A stretch of DNA of 25,923 nucleotides from DASPWV01 sp046727855 (GCA_046727855.1 JBKPDL010000082.1:1-25923), one strand, 5' to 3'. Numbered from the stretch's first letter, positions 8,801 to 15,426 are shown. The notes: generated from the letters alone by a model not told the origin. Program-made: numbers and translations.

Positions 8801-9056
8801 CGGGACGTTCGGGAATTGCCCGGTCGGCGTTGCGCGAGGGCCTGGATACACCAACCTCGATCTCATGTTCTCGAAGCGCATCGACATGGGAAGCTCGCGT
8901 TACGCCGAGGTCAGAGTCGAGGCGTTCAACGCACTCAATCACCCGAGCTTTGGTGCGCCGGCCCGGGACATCTCCGTGCCAGATTCATTTGGCACCATCA
9001 CCAACACAATCAGCTCTCCGCGGGTAATCGAGCTGGTGTTGAAGTTCTACTTTTGA
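5805..9056 (+). CDS. Oar-like TonB-dependent receptor with carboxypeptidase-regulatory domain
   Basis: Outer membrane receptor of 1083 residues. A signal peptide (about 1-26, ending AAAAHAQ) precedes a carboxypeptidase regulatory-like beta-sandwich (about 28-110, TASITGLVVDDTGAAVPGAT and GNYTITPLTVGTYVIKAEL), a plug domain (about 120-230, with LPLNGRNTGQF and FTVDGLDVNE) and a large beta barrel of alternating aromatic strands ending in VIELVLKFYF with a terminal Phe, as expected for BAM insertion. This architecture is greatly expanded in Acidobacteriota and is linked to uptake of large substrates such as oligosaccharides or peptides, but no substrate is evident here. The start is supported by GGAGG at 5792-5796, 8 bases before the ATG. 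No SusD-like partner is adjacent; the next gene is coupled by a 4-base overlap. Confidence 0.92.
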   Translation: MLSSRRRIEIALLGFLLMVAAAAHAQTGTASITGLVVDDTGAAVPGATVTATNQATNVEQVAVTNDAGNYTITPLTVGTYVIKAELSGFRTATTAPLALEARQVARLDFKMSVGAIAETVEVSGAAPILQTETSGVGEVVSGNTVVSLPLNGRNTGQFTLLLPGTVTYNPRGFTNIGSVNMNRPFVNGNREQTNNFTVDGLDVNETIDNRVAYQPIPDALAEISVETNNYSADVGNVGGAVVNSVIKSGANEFHGNVFEFYRNSDFDANTWENNRSSAPKQERKQHIYGGTVGGPIVRNSVFFFADYQGSRQDAPGFLTASVAPEAWRRGDLSDVSAQIRDPRTGLPFSGNQIPIDRFSATARAILNDTTNYPLPNRAVPGGIIGNYVGETLLEIRAHQGDVRVDWSASTDNKFFGRYSFAQYEDRRDKQPFPLFLTTRNDQPFHNVAFNWNRVFGSALINELLAGFSSTTVIAETLDWAGIGSANALYGIAGGQPIAGLSSIGWGSNLTSPGAIATDSDTLAKTYQINEKATWVRGRHSLKFGGQFLHYNQRRFYAGNNGLLGFINFNGAFTGFAFSDFLLDMVSSKGRGGGDPDDPWTHLQNRISLFAQDDFKVLRNVTLNLGLRWAYTSPLVEENNRQSNFDLATGRQIFAQDGSIEERALYKPYYNGWEPRLGAAWTATERLVFRGGYGITQFMEGTGANLRLPLNPPFFFESAVAYDATTGPGTIRTGFAELVPGTIPSGNVRAYDPNLRPQFSQQWNAFVEYRLTSAMSAQVGYVGHHASHLVTPVEGNQALPGVGDPSTWAPKNTRRPLFAAQPLITTIATTAARSGSRYHSMQASVRQRTSNGVEFLASYTLGKTRTNNRGFYGVFGGTGLQGVMSGTEGAYWQNTYDPEAEWGPAFHDVRHNLILSATYELPFGKSASSSRWVNALAGGWRVSGIFQTRSGLPVTVIDSRNRSLQGERGSERPNCVGDPVPADQSIDKWLDINAFQAVPLGTFGNCPVGVARGPGYTNLDLMFSKRIDMGSSRYAEVRVEAFNALNHPSFGAPARDISVPDSFGTITNTISSPRVIELVLKFYF

Positions 9057-9538
9057 TTGAGAACTTCCTCCTGATCGTGACGTTCTGCACCGCGCTTGGC
9101 TGCGGCCTGATGGCCGGCGTCTTCTTCGCGTTTTCGGCGTTCGTCATGAGGGCCCTGGCTCGTCTTCCGCCGGAACAAGGGATTGCCGCCATGCAATCAA
9201 TCAACGTGCTCGCCGTCACGCCGCTGTTCATGACCACGCTTTTTGGAACGGCGGCCGCGTGTCTGGTCTTAGGCATCGTTACGTTGCTCGACTGGCAACG
9301 ACCAACCGCCGTTTATCTACTCTCTGGCGGCATCGTTTATAGCGTCGGAGTCATTCTGGTAACCATCGTCTTTAACGTGCCACGCAACAACGTACTGGCA
9401 GCTGTCGATCCCGCCGCGCCGGATAGCGCTCGCGTATGGAGTGACTACGTCGTCAGCTGGACGGCATGGAACCACGTACGAACCGTGGCAGGACTTCTCG
9501 CGGCGGCACTACTCACAATCGCGCTGACAATGATGTAG
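9053..9538 (+). CDS. DUF1772 (anthrone oxygenase-like) membrane protein
   Basis: Protein of 161 residues with four hydrophobic segments: FLLIVTFCTALGCGLMAGVF, VTPLFMTTLFGTAAACLVLG, LLSGGIVYSVGVILVTIVFN and VRTVAGLLAAALLTIALTM. The pattern GLMAGVFFAFSAFVMRAL, the NVPRNN motif after helix three, and the WNHVRT motif before helix four mark the DUF1772 family. The start chosen is TTG at 9053, whose TTGA overlaps the receptor stop and keeps the whole first helix; the first in-frame ATG (9110) would cut that helix. Most bacterial members have no known substrate; the anthrone oxygenase activity is known from fungal relatives only, so the function here is open. Confidence 0.8.
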   Translation: MIENFLLIVTFCTALGCGLMAGVFFAFSAFVMRALARLPPEQGIAAMQSINVLAVTPLFMTTLFGTAAACLVLGIVTLLDWQRPTAVYLLSGGIVYSVGVILVTIVFNVPRNNVLAAVDPAAPDSARVWSDYVVSWTAWNHVRTVAGLLAAALLTIALTMM

Positions 9539-9554
9539 CTGATGGAGTGTCGTT

Positions 9555-11099
9555 TCAGCGCACAGGCGCGCTGCCTTGATGAATGCGCTGAACCGTCTCG
9601 AGCGTATCGGTTTCCGCTGCTGTCTTATCGGTGCGATATCGTTTGACGCGAGCAAAGCGCAGCGCCAGGCCGCCCGGGTAAACAGGGCTCGCTTGCACGT
9701 CGTTGAACGCGATCTCGACGACGAGCTCAGGCTTTACGTATACCGTGTAGTCATCACGCGTCATTTCGAGCTCGAGCAGCTTCTGCGTCTGCCACTTGAG
9801 CAGGTCGTCGGTCAGTCCCTTGAACGTCTTTCCGAGCATGACGAAGCTATTGTGTTTGGGATCGCGCGCACCCAAATGCAGATTGCTCAGCCATCCAGAG
9901 CGGCGACCATGACCCCATTCGGCAGCCAACACCACGAGGTCGAGCGTGCGCGCGACTTTGAGCTTCAGCCAGGACGCGCCACGCCTTCCCGCCGCATAGC
10001 CCGCGTTGAGCGACTTGGCCATGATGCCTTCATGCCCGCGATCGAGCGCGCTGCGCAGGAACGCATCGGCATCATCCGCCGTGCTGACGACGGTATGCGG
10101 GATGACGAGTGCCGGTGCTACCGAATCTGTGAGAGCGGCGAAACGCCGCGCTTGCGGTTCGTCGATCAGCGGCTGCCCGTCGTAGTAGAGGCAGTCAAAG
10201 AAGAACGCTGAAAGCGGCAGCTCGCGGCGAAGCTTCTCGACGTCTAGCCTCCTCCCGAAGCGTCGCATCGTGACCTGGAAAGGATGCGGCGACTGATCAT
10301 TGGCGAGTGCAATGACCTCGCCGTCGAGAATCAGCTCACGCGCCGGCAGCGCTTGTACGGACGCGACGATCTCCGGGGCGGCCGGCGTCACATCGCGCAG
10401 GTTGCGCGTGAACACCCGTACATCGTCCCCCGACTTGTGAACCTGGATTCGTGCACCGTCCATCTTGAACTCAAGCGCCGCGTCGCCGAGTGACTGAAGT
10501 GCGGCAGTGATGGTCCCGGCGGTATCAGCGAGCATCGGCTGTACGGGTTGGAAGAGACGTACCGAGAACGCGCTGAGTCCCGCCTCGCCATGCTCGAGCG
10601 CTGCGCGGGCGACGGCGCCAAGGTCGCCCGCCATCATCGCGGCGCGTCTGATCGTAGCGCTCCTGATTCCCGACGCCCGAGCAACGGCGTCGAGCAACAC
10701 GCCTTCGAGGGCACCCTGGCGCAGTTCGCCGAAGAGGAGGCGAACCACGAAATCCTGCTCCTCTCGCGTCGCGCGCGTGAGGAGCGAGCGAAGTGCCTGT
10801 GTTTTGTCGCGCGACGATCCGGGACCTGCAATGGTCGCCATCGCGCCGAATGCCGCGTCGACCTCGCGGAGTTCAAGTGCAGCGGTTTCGGCCGCACTGC
10901 CCGGGTATGACGCGCGGATGAGCGACCCGCCGATGCCGATGCGTCCTTGACGAGTGGAACCCGAAAGGAAAGCGACGGCGATCTCTGTTTCATCGGGTGC
11001 GAGTCGCCGCAGGAGGTCTGCGAGGGCGTCGATCTTGCGCAGCCGCGAGCTGGTCTCGGTCACGCGCTGTGTCGTGTTCACGAGAGCGACGAGCTTCAT
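9555..11099 (-). CDS. ligB: ATP-dependent DNA ligase (LigB-like)
   Basis: Protein of 514 residues that would seal nicks using ATP. An N-terminal DNA-binding domain (about 1-180) is followed by the nucleotidyltransferase domain with motif I EFKMDGARIQ (adenylated Lys212), a motif III-like region FFFDCLYYDG, motif IV EGIMAKS and motif V SWLKLK, and then a C-terminal OB-fold domain (VVEIAFNDVQASPVYPGGLALRFARVKRYR). Length and order match the mycobacterial LigB/archaeal-type group. The ATG at 11099 gives the family-typical N-terminus MKLVALVNTT; the frame stays open upstream to 11552, but that extension lacks family sequence. No Ku, polymerase or nuclease domain of a LigD system is adjacent. It is probably an accessory repair ligase alongside the NAD-dependent LigA. 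Confidence 0.9.
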   Translation of the reverse strand: MKLVALVNTTQRVTETSSRLRKIDALADLLRRLAPDETEIAVAFLSGSTRQGRIGIGGSLIRASYPGSAAETAALELREVDAAFGAMATIAGPGSSRDKTQALRSLLTRATREEQDFVVRLLFGELRQGALEGVLLDAVARASGIRSATIRRAAMMAGDLGAVARAALEHGEAGLSAFSVRLFQPVQPMLADTAGTITAALQSLGDAALEFKMDGARIQVHKSGDDVRVFTRNLRDVTPAAPEIVASVQALPARELILDGEVIALANDQSPHPFQVTMRRFGRRLDVEKLRRELPLSAFFFDCLYYDGQPLIDEPQARRFAALTDSVAPALVIPHTVVSTADDADAFLRSALDRGHEGIMAKSLNAGYAAGRRGASWLKLKVARTLDLVVLAAEWGHGRRSGWLSNLHLGARDPKHNSFVMLGKTFKGLTDDLLKWQTQKLLELEMTRDDYTVYVKPELVVEIAFNDVQASPVYPGGLALRFARVKRYRTDKTAAETDTLETVQRIHQGSAPVR

Positions 11100-11105
11100 G
11101 CAAGG

Positions 11106-11111
11106 AGTATA
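11106..11111 (-). promoter_or_regulatory. Possible -10 element for a leaderless DNA ligase transcript
   Basis: The minus strand reads TATACT, with 6 bases between it and the ligase ATG at 11099. No Shine-Dalgarno-like sequence lies in between. That spacing would put the transcription start at or near the ATG. The -35 region is not convincing. Confidence 0.3.
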
Positions 11112-11249
11112 TGCAGCGCGTACCAAGTCCAGCTGCCTGAGGGGAAGAGCGCAGGCACTCAACCCGCGGCCGCAATATGATGCGCGGTCAGCCCATGCGG
11201 TTTTCAAACATGACAGAAGGTGACATGAATCGCGAATTAGAGTAGCGCT

Positions 11250-11462
11250 ATGACATCCGAAACCCTCTCTCAGGCAACCGCCATCCCAGCTGCTGCGCTG
11301 CTGGAACACTGGCAAGGCCATCGCCGCCTGACGCGCCGTGTGATCGAAGTCTACGATCTGCTGCTCTATGTGATCGACAACGAAGTTCATCACCGAGGGC
11401 AGGGATATGTGTACTTGCGAGCGCTCGGGATCACACCTCCGCCGTTTTACGAGCGGCAATGA
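11250..11462 (+). pseudogene. DinB-family ORF with a large internal deletion
   Basis: The 70-residue reading frame has two parts of a DinB-fold protein joined directly. Residues about 19-33 (LLEHWQGHRRLTRRVIE) match the first helix, and residues about 34-69 (VYDLLLYVIDNEVHHRGQGY then VYLRALGITPPPFYER) match the last helix and tail of the same family, including the His-rich NEVHHRGQ metal-binding motif. Family members are about 165-175 residues, so roughly 100 residues between RRVIE and VYDLL are missing, with the frame preserved. It may be a pseudogene or a short expressed protein. The stop is 7 bases before the start of an intact DinB gene. Confidence 0.65.
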
Positions 11463-11469
11463 GCGACCC

Positions 11470-11958
11470 ATGAGTGAAGCCAGCCGCATCGTTGACGAAC
11501 TCACGCGCGCAATCGACGGCGATCCGTGGCACGGCAACTCCGCCACCGCCATTCTGCGCGATGTCAGCGCCAGAATGGCCGCGGTGAAACCGCCCGCGAA
11601 TGTGCATTCGATATGGGAGATCGTGCGTCATATGACGGCGTGGACCAACGAGGTCCATCGTCGTGTCGACGGACATGCGCCTGCAGAGCCGCTGGAAGGT
11701 GATTGGCCGCCGCCCTCGGGTTCGAGCGACGAGGACTGGACACGCGACGTGGCGGCGCTCGGCGAGGCGCATCGTCGATTGCTGCAAAGGATCGCAACGC
11801 TCTCCGATGCCACACTTCATGCGCCGCCCGTGGAAGCCCGCAACCGCCCCGCCGGTTCCGGCGTGAGCTTTTACGTCCTGCTTCACGGGCTCGCGCAGCA
11901 TCACGCATACCACGCGGGACAGATCGCCGTGCTGAAGCGAATCGTGTTGCCGGCTTAA
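11470..11958 (+). CDS. DinB-family protein
   Basis: Protein of 162 residues with the four-helix DinB/YfiT-like fold. Likely metal-binding histidines are in the helix-two motif SIWEIVRHMTAW (about 47-58) and the C-terminal motif LAQHHAYHAGQIAVLKR (about 139-155), the usual H...HxxxH triad. Family members are metal-dependent enzymes or thiol-transferase-like proteins (for example bacillithiol- or mycothiol-dependent), but most, including this type, have no assigned substrate. It begins 7 bases after the truncated DinB ORF, so both may share a transcript. Its stop overlaps the stop of the convergent small membrane protein gene by 4 bases. Confidence 0.85.
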   Translation: MSEASRIVDELTRAIDGDPWHGNSATAILRDVSARMAAVKPPANVHSIWEIVRHMTAWTNEVHRRVDGHAPAEPLEGDWPPPSGSSDEDWTRDVAALGEAHRRLLQRIATLSDATLHAPPVEARNRPAGSGVSFYVLLHGLAQHHAYHAGQIAVLKRIVLPA

Positions 11959-12104
11959 TCGGTCTTTCGATTCTGTTCCGCGAGCCAGGCGTCGCTGACC
12001 GATCCCACGTCAATCTTTTTCGACCGGCCTCTCACCACCCGTGTCAACACGGTGAGTGTCACCACCGCTGCCAGAGCACCGCCGATTCCGAACAGTACCC
12101 ACAT
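11955..12104 (-). CDS. Small single-span membrane protein
   Basis: Protein of 49 residues: an N-terminal transmembrane helix (VLFGIGGALAAVVTLTVLTRV) followed by a basic stretch (RGRSKK) and a short tail SDAWLAEQNRKTD, suggesting N-out/C-in topology. The ATG at 12104 starts right before the helix. A longer alternative from ATG 12161 adds 19 polar residues, but its upstream site would overlap the ribosome binding site of the divergent gene at 12185. Neither start has a strong Shine-Dalgarno sequence. The function is unknown; coding status rests on the clean membrane-protein layout. Confidence 0.5.
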   Translation of the reverse strand: MWVLFGIGGALAAVVTLTVLTRVVRGRSKKIDVGSVSDAWLAEQNRKTD

Positions 12105-12184
12105 CTCGTCATCTGCCTGTGAAAGGTTGTGATACCGATAGAGGAGACTTCCATCGCGCATTCCACGTTGGGGGAGAGCACATC

Positions 12185-12658
12185 ATGACAGGTTTGGAGC
12201 TCTGGGAATTACTCAGTTACATTGTCACCGTCATCGGCCTGCCGCTCGCGATCTTCACGTTCTGGCAGGAGCAGCGTAAGGAGCGCGAAAACGAGGACGA
12301 AGAGACGTATCAGTTGTTGTCTGACGCCTACGTTGATTTTCTCAAGCTCGTGATGGCCAATCCAGATCTGCAATTGCGATCGAAAGCCGCCGCGCCTCGG
12401 CTCAACGATGAGCAGCAGGAACGCCGGCAGGTGGTATTCGAGATGCTGATCTCGCTGTTCGAGCGTGCGTACCTTCTGGTGTTCGATCTGGAGATGACCG
12501 AAAACCAGCGCCGACGCTGGCACTCTTGGGATGATTACATGCGCGAGTGGTGCCGCCGCGCTGACTTTCGGGCCATGCTGCCGCAACTGCTGGAGGGCGA
12601 AGATCAGGACTTTGCCGCCTACATCGGCGCAATTGCGGCGAAAGAGGCAGCCCGATAA
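12185..12658 (+). CDS. N-terminally membrane-anchored protein of unknown function
   Basis: Protein of 157 residues with an N-terminal transmembrane helix (about 5-26, LWELLSYIVTVIGLPLAIFTFW), a charged coiled stretch (QEQRKERENEDEETYQ) and a soluble helical domain containing many Trp/Arg residues (FERAYLLVFDLEMTENQRRRW, residues split here by the helix end). It resembles bacterial proteins of the type that carry one anchor and a cytoplasmic helical domain, some of them annotated as DUF4760- or DUF6082-like, but I cannot assign a family with confidence. The start is well supported by GGGGGAG at 12170-12176, 8 bases before the ATG. It is divergent from the small membrane protein gene. Confidence 0.75.
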   Translation: MTGLELWELLSYIVTVIGLPLAIFTFWQEQRKERENEDEETYQLLSDAYVDFLKLVMANPDLQLRSKAAAPRLNDEQQERRQVVFEMLISLFERAYLLVFDLEMTENQRRRWHSWDDYMREWCRRADFRAMLPQLLEGEDQDFAAYIGAIAAKEAAR

Positions 12659-12944
12659 GCGCCTAGTGCTGCACGAAATTCGCCGCCACCACTCGCTGAT
12701 CGAACACGAACACGTTGAATCGCGCGCTGACCAGTCTGGGCACGGTTGCCGATGGAAACTGCATTCCTCGGCCACGTCTTGGGCAGCAAGGAGGTGAGCC
12801 GAAATTTGGGATGTAGGCCGCGAACTGTTTTCGGGTCAGAATATCCGGTCGGGAATCAGACGGACCTCCCACCACTAGGTCTGCCGATCGCATCGCGTCG
12901 GTCCCGCTCGGTCGCGACGACACGCTCGCCGGGAGGAGTTACAT

Positions 12945-13859
12945 ATGTCACGCACGATCGGCATCCGCACCAGGACGCTCGCACGTGTGGTGCCGGCAAT
13001 GTGCTTCGGGCTGATGCTATTCACGACCGACACTGCGACTTGGGTGATTATCCGAGGCAACCCGGCGGAAGTCGCTGTGATGTTGCGCAGAGCGGCGGTG
13101 GGTCAGAACGTCCCTAAATCTGCCGCCAGGCCGCTCGAAGGAACGTATTGGAAAGTGATCGAGCTCGCCGGAAAGCCGACGCCGGCCCAGGAGCCGAATC
13201 GCGAGGCGCACGTGATCCTTGAAGGAGGCCGCCTCGCGGGCTCTGACGGATGCAATCGAATCATCGGCAGCTACGAGCTGAAAGGCGACGGCATCAAGAT
13301 CGGCCAGGACGCCAGCACTCAGATGACGTGCCAGAACGCCGTAGGAACTGAGCGTGCGTTTCGCGATGCGCTCGCCAGCGCCGCGCGATTCACAATTGTG
13401 GGCGATCGTCTGGAATTGCTGGACGCACGTGGCAAGCGGGTGGCGGCTTTGGCCGGCCGTGCGGCGGCGTTGCCGCCGGCGTCAACCGAACTGGAAGGCA
13501 CGTCATGGCAACTCGTCAGGTTCCAGGGAGGTGACGACACGACGCTGACGCCGGACGATGGATCGAAATACACCATCGCGTTCGACGCCGGCGGGCAGCT
13601 GACCGCGCGCGTCGACTGTAACCGTGGACGCGGCACCTGGAAATCGAGCGGCACGAATCAGCTGCAGTTTGGACCACTGGCCCTCACGCGGGCCGCATGC
13701 CCGCCCGGATCTCTCCATGATCAGATCGTGAAGCAGTGGGGCAGCATTCGGTCGTACGTGATCAAGGACGGCCATCTTTTTCTGTCGCTGATGGCCGACG
13801 GCGGGATCTACGAATTCGCGCCGCTCGCTGCGGCGAAGCCGCCGGCTGCCGGATTCTGA
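12945..13859 (+). CDS. Tandem META-domain (HslJ-like) exported protein
   Basis: Protein of 304 residues. An N-terminal hydrophobic segment (about 14-33) suggests export. Two META domains follow: the first (about 63-170) has EGTYWKVIELAGK, the signature GSDGCNRIIGSY and the TQMTC...ERAFRDAL helix seen in HslJ; the second (about 181-297) has EGTSWQLVRFQGG, DCNRGRG, LALTRAACPPG and FLSLMADGGIYEF. META domains occur in the E. coli heat-shock lipoprotein HslJ, linked to novobiocin resistance, and in secreted proteins, without a known enzymatic role. GGAGGAG at 12932-12938 sits just upstream of the ATG. The 286 bases before it contain no gene I can support. Confidence 0.85.
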   Translation: MSRTIGIRTRTLARVVPAMCFGLMLFTTDTATWVIIRGNPAEVAVMLRRAAVGQNVPKSAARPLEGTYWKVIELAGKPTPAQEPNREAHVILEGGRLAGSDGCNRIIGSYELKGDGIKIGQDASTQMTCQNAVGTERAFRDALASAARFTIVGDRLELLDARGKRVAALAGRAAALPPASTELEGTSWQLVRFQGGDDTTLTPDDGSKYTIAFDAGGQLTARVDCNRGRGTWKSSGTNQLQFGPLALTRAACPPGSLHDQIVKQWGSIRSYVIKDGHLFLSLMADGGIYEFAPLAAAKPPAAGF

Positions 13860-13916
13860 TTTGCGCGCGCGCGGTGGCATAATCCGCCGGTTGGCTACTC
13901 TTGGAGACTGGAGCCG

Positions 13917-14606
13917 ATGGTGCTGATTAACGCGACCAGCCTGTCCGAAACCGTCGATGCCATCAACGCAGCGGCTTTTCATCGGCGGCCGCTTTCAGCT
14001 GACAGTCGCAAGAAAGCGGCACGCTGGATTGCTGCGCGTCAAGGCTTGCTTGGCGCTTACGGCGATACGTTCGCAGGATTCGCCAGCGAGCGCACAAAAG
14101 GCATCGTCCTGTTCACTGGCGAGCGCATCATGTCGGCGTCTGCGCGCCACATCCTGGGCGAGGAAGCCTCTCGCGTGTTGCGGTTTCTCTGCGTGCGTGA
14201 CGGCGCGGTCGAGGCGGCACTCAGTCACGCGACTGCCGGACTCATGCGTTGCCTGGAGCGGGCCGCGCTTGACCCGCGATACACGAACCCTGGTCTCTAC
14301 TGCTGCGGCAAGTGCAGCGTTGGCTTATGGCGGAACTTGCTCGCCGGTGGGTTGGATCGTCAGGAAGAACGACTCCGCAGAGGCGTCGCGCACCTTCGCT
14401 TGATGCGCGACGGAGAAGGGCAGTGGCGCAAATTTCCTTTTTGGTACACGGTACTTGCTCTGAACGAGATGGACTTGCCCGAAGCGTTGAACGAACTGCG
14501 CTACGCCGGCCCGCGGCTGGAGCTCGCGGCCGCTCGCACGAGGGCATCACCGACGTATGCAGCGCGCAGGCACGAGATCGCCACTCGCGTGTTGCGTCGA
14601 ATTTGA
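13917..14606 (+). CDS. Protein of unknown function with a YCCGKC motif, possible alpha/alpha-toroid fold
   Basis: Soluble protein of 229 residues with no signal peptide or membrane span. The C-terminal half has NPGLYCCGKCSVGLWRNLLA (125-143, Cys129, Cys130, Cys133), then RRGVAHLRLMRDGEGQW and KFPFWYTVLALNEMD (about 155-186). The helix-helix pattern and the G-x-W...PFWYTVLAL segment recall squalene-cyclase/prenyltransferase-type barrels, but this is a resemblance only. The three clustered cysteines could bind metal or an Fe-S centre. A GGAG site at 13910-13913 or GGAGA at 13903-13907 supports the ATG. It is transcribed in the same direction as the META gene, 57 bases apart. I cannot name the family. 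Confidence 0.7.
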   Translation: MVLINATSLSETVDAINAAAFHRRPLSADSRKKAARWIAARQGLLGAYGDTFAGFASERTKGIVLFTGERIMSASARHILGEEASRVLRFLCVRDGAVEAALSHATAGLMRCLERAALDPRYTNPGLYCCGKCSVGLWRNLLAGGLDRQEERLRRGVAHLRLMRDGEGQWRKFPFWYTVLALNEMDLPEALNELRYAGPRLELAAARTRASPTYAARRHEIATRVLRRI

Positions 14607-14716
14607 ATTCAACGATCGCGTGATTGAAACTTGAGTTCCAAGCTCGAGAGATCAACGAGTAGCGCCAACGTCACCACCGGCGCAACCGCATCGAAAGCCG
14701 CGCTCGGGTCCGGCAC

Positions 14717-15313
14717 CTACGTTGCCTCCCAGACCGACGCTTTCTTCGCCCACGGCGTGTCGCGATACCGCTCCATGAATGTGCGTGCCGTGTCTATCAG
14801 GGCCGCAGGATTGTTGGTCGCTTTGTAACGCGACACACCGGCCCAATAAAGCGCTTCGGGTGCGGCATCGGAATTCGGGTACGCGTCGAGCACCATTCGA
14901 AAACGCCGTTCCGCTTCGGCGAAATTCCCCTGCGCCAACGCCACTTTGCCGAGTCCGAGCTGGAGCTGGGGCAGCAGGTCGTCGGCCGGAAGGAATCCTT
15001 CGATGCGATGGCGCTCCTCGCCGTTCTGATCGAGCACGAGGATCGTGGGGGTCCATTGCACACCGTAGCGGCTGCCCAGCCGCTCGAATTCCTCCTGCTG
15101 TTCGCGGACGTGCACCCGAACAGGCACGAAATTCTGGTCGATGAATTCGACGACGTGCGGATTCGTATACACCTCGGCATCCAGCCGAGCACACCCCGCT
15201 CACATTGGCGCCGCGCTGAAGTCGAGCAGCGCACCGCGTTGTAATTGCCGCGCCTGGTTCAGCGCGTCGTTGATATCACGCTTCCATGCAATGGTTCCGT
15301 GCTCGACAGCCAT
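14717..15313 (-). CDS. Thioredoxin-fold/TPR selenoprotein, in-frame TGA read as selenocysteine (predicted)
   Basis: Read through the TGA at 15200-15202, this is a 198-residue protein. Residues 1-37 (with GALLDFSAAPM before the motif) form the start of a thioredoxin fold. The TGA is codon 38 and creates the motif M-U-A-G-C-A-R-L-D (U38, C41), exactly where thioredoxins have CxxC. After it come the helix DAEVYTNPHVVEFIDQNF, the cis-proline segment VQWTPTILVLD (Pro89), the strand EERHRIEGF and a C-terminal TPR-like helical hairpin (about 117-165, ALAQGNFAEAERRFRMVLDA). The ATG at 15313 has a near-perfect ribosome binding site (AAGGAGGG); the next in-frame start, after the TGA at 15172, has none and lacks the redox motif. 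The protein lacks a signal peptide, so it is probably a cytoplasmic thiol/selenol redox protein. The alternative is a nonsense-mutated pseudogene, but the TGA position and downstream hairpin argue against it. SelA/B/C/D genes are not in this window. Confidence 0.82.
15173..15189 (-). promoter_or_regulatory. Putative bacterial SECIS hairpin
   Basis: On the minus strand, CTCGGC (15189-15184) pairs perfectly with GCCGAG (15178-15173) around a five-base loop TGGAT. The stem starts 11 bases after the TGA and the loop starts at base 17, with G at its second position. This meets the published general description of bacterial SECIS elements: a stem-loop within the coding region just after UGA, apical loop about 16-37 bases away, with a G among its first two bases. 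It would be bound by SelB during decoding. Confidence 0.65.
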
Positions 15314-15317
15314 GACG

Positions 15318-15325
15318 CCCTCCTT
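15318..15325 (-). promoter_or_regulatory. Strong ribosome binding site that fixes the selenoprotein start
   Basis: The minus strand reads AAGGAGGG followed by four bases and then ATG at 15313. It is among the strongest Shine-Dalgarno sequences in the window, and its position upstream of the TGA shows that the region before the TGA is meant to be translated. Confidence 0.75.
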
Positions 15326-15426
15326 CAATCTCTCCTCATTGTTCGGCATCTCGCCCGCTGGTACCAAGCTGAGCGTGGCAAAATATGCGCCTGCCGGTTT
15401 GCGCGCGTGCCATCATGAGAGCCAAC

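Noticed and set aside
11209..11244. 11-codon frame (MTEGDMNRELE) before the DinB remnant
   Set aside because: Too short and without a ribosome binding site; no leader-peptide features.
11100..11552. N-terminal extension of the DNA ligase to 11552
   Set aside because: The added 151 residues overlap the two DinB reading frames on the other strand and have no ligase-like sequence.
12659..12944. Minus-strand frame 12663-12923 as a gene
   Set aside because: The last 30 codons look fairly protein-like (FNVFVFDQRVVAANFVQH), but there is no ribosome binding site, no family match, and codon use before that is poor. It might be a remnant.
14717..15172. Shorter thioredoxin-like CDS starting after the TGA
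   Set aside because: It would have no ribosome binding site, lack the redox motif and the first strand, and leave a strong ribosome binding site at 15318-15325 unused.
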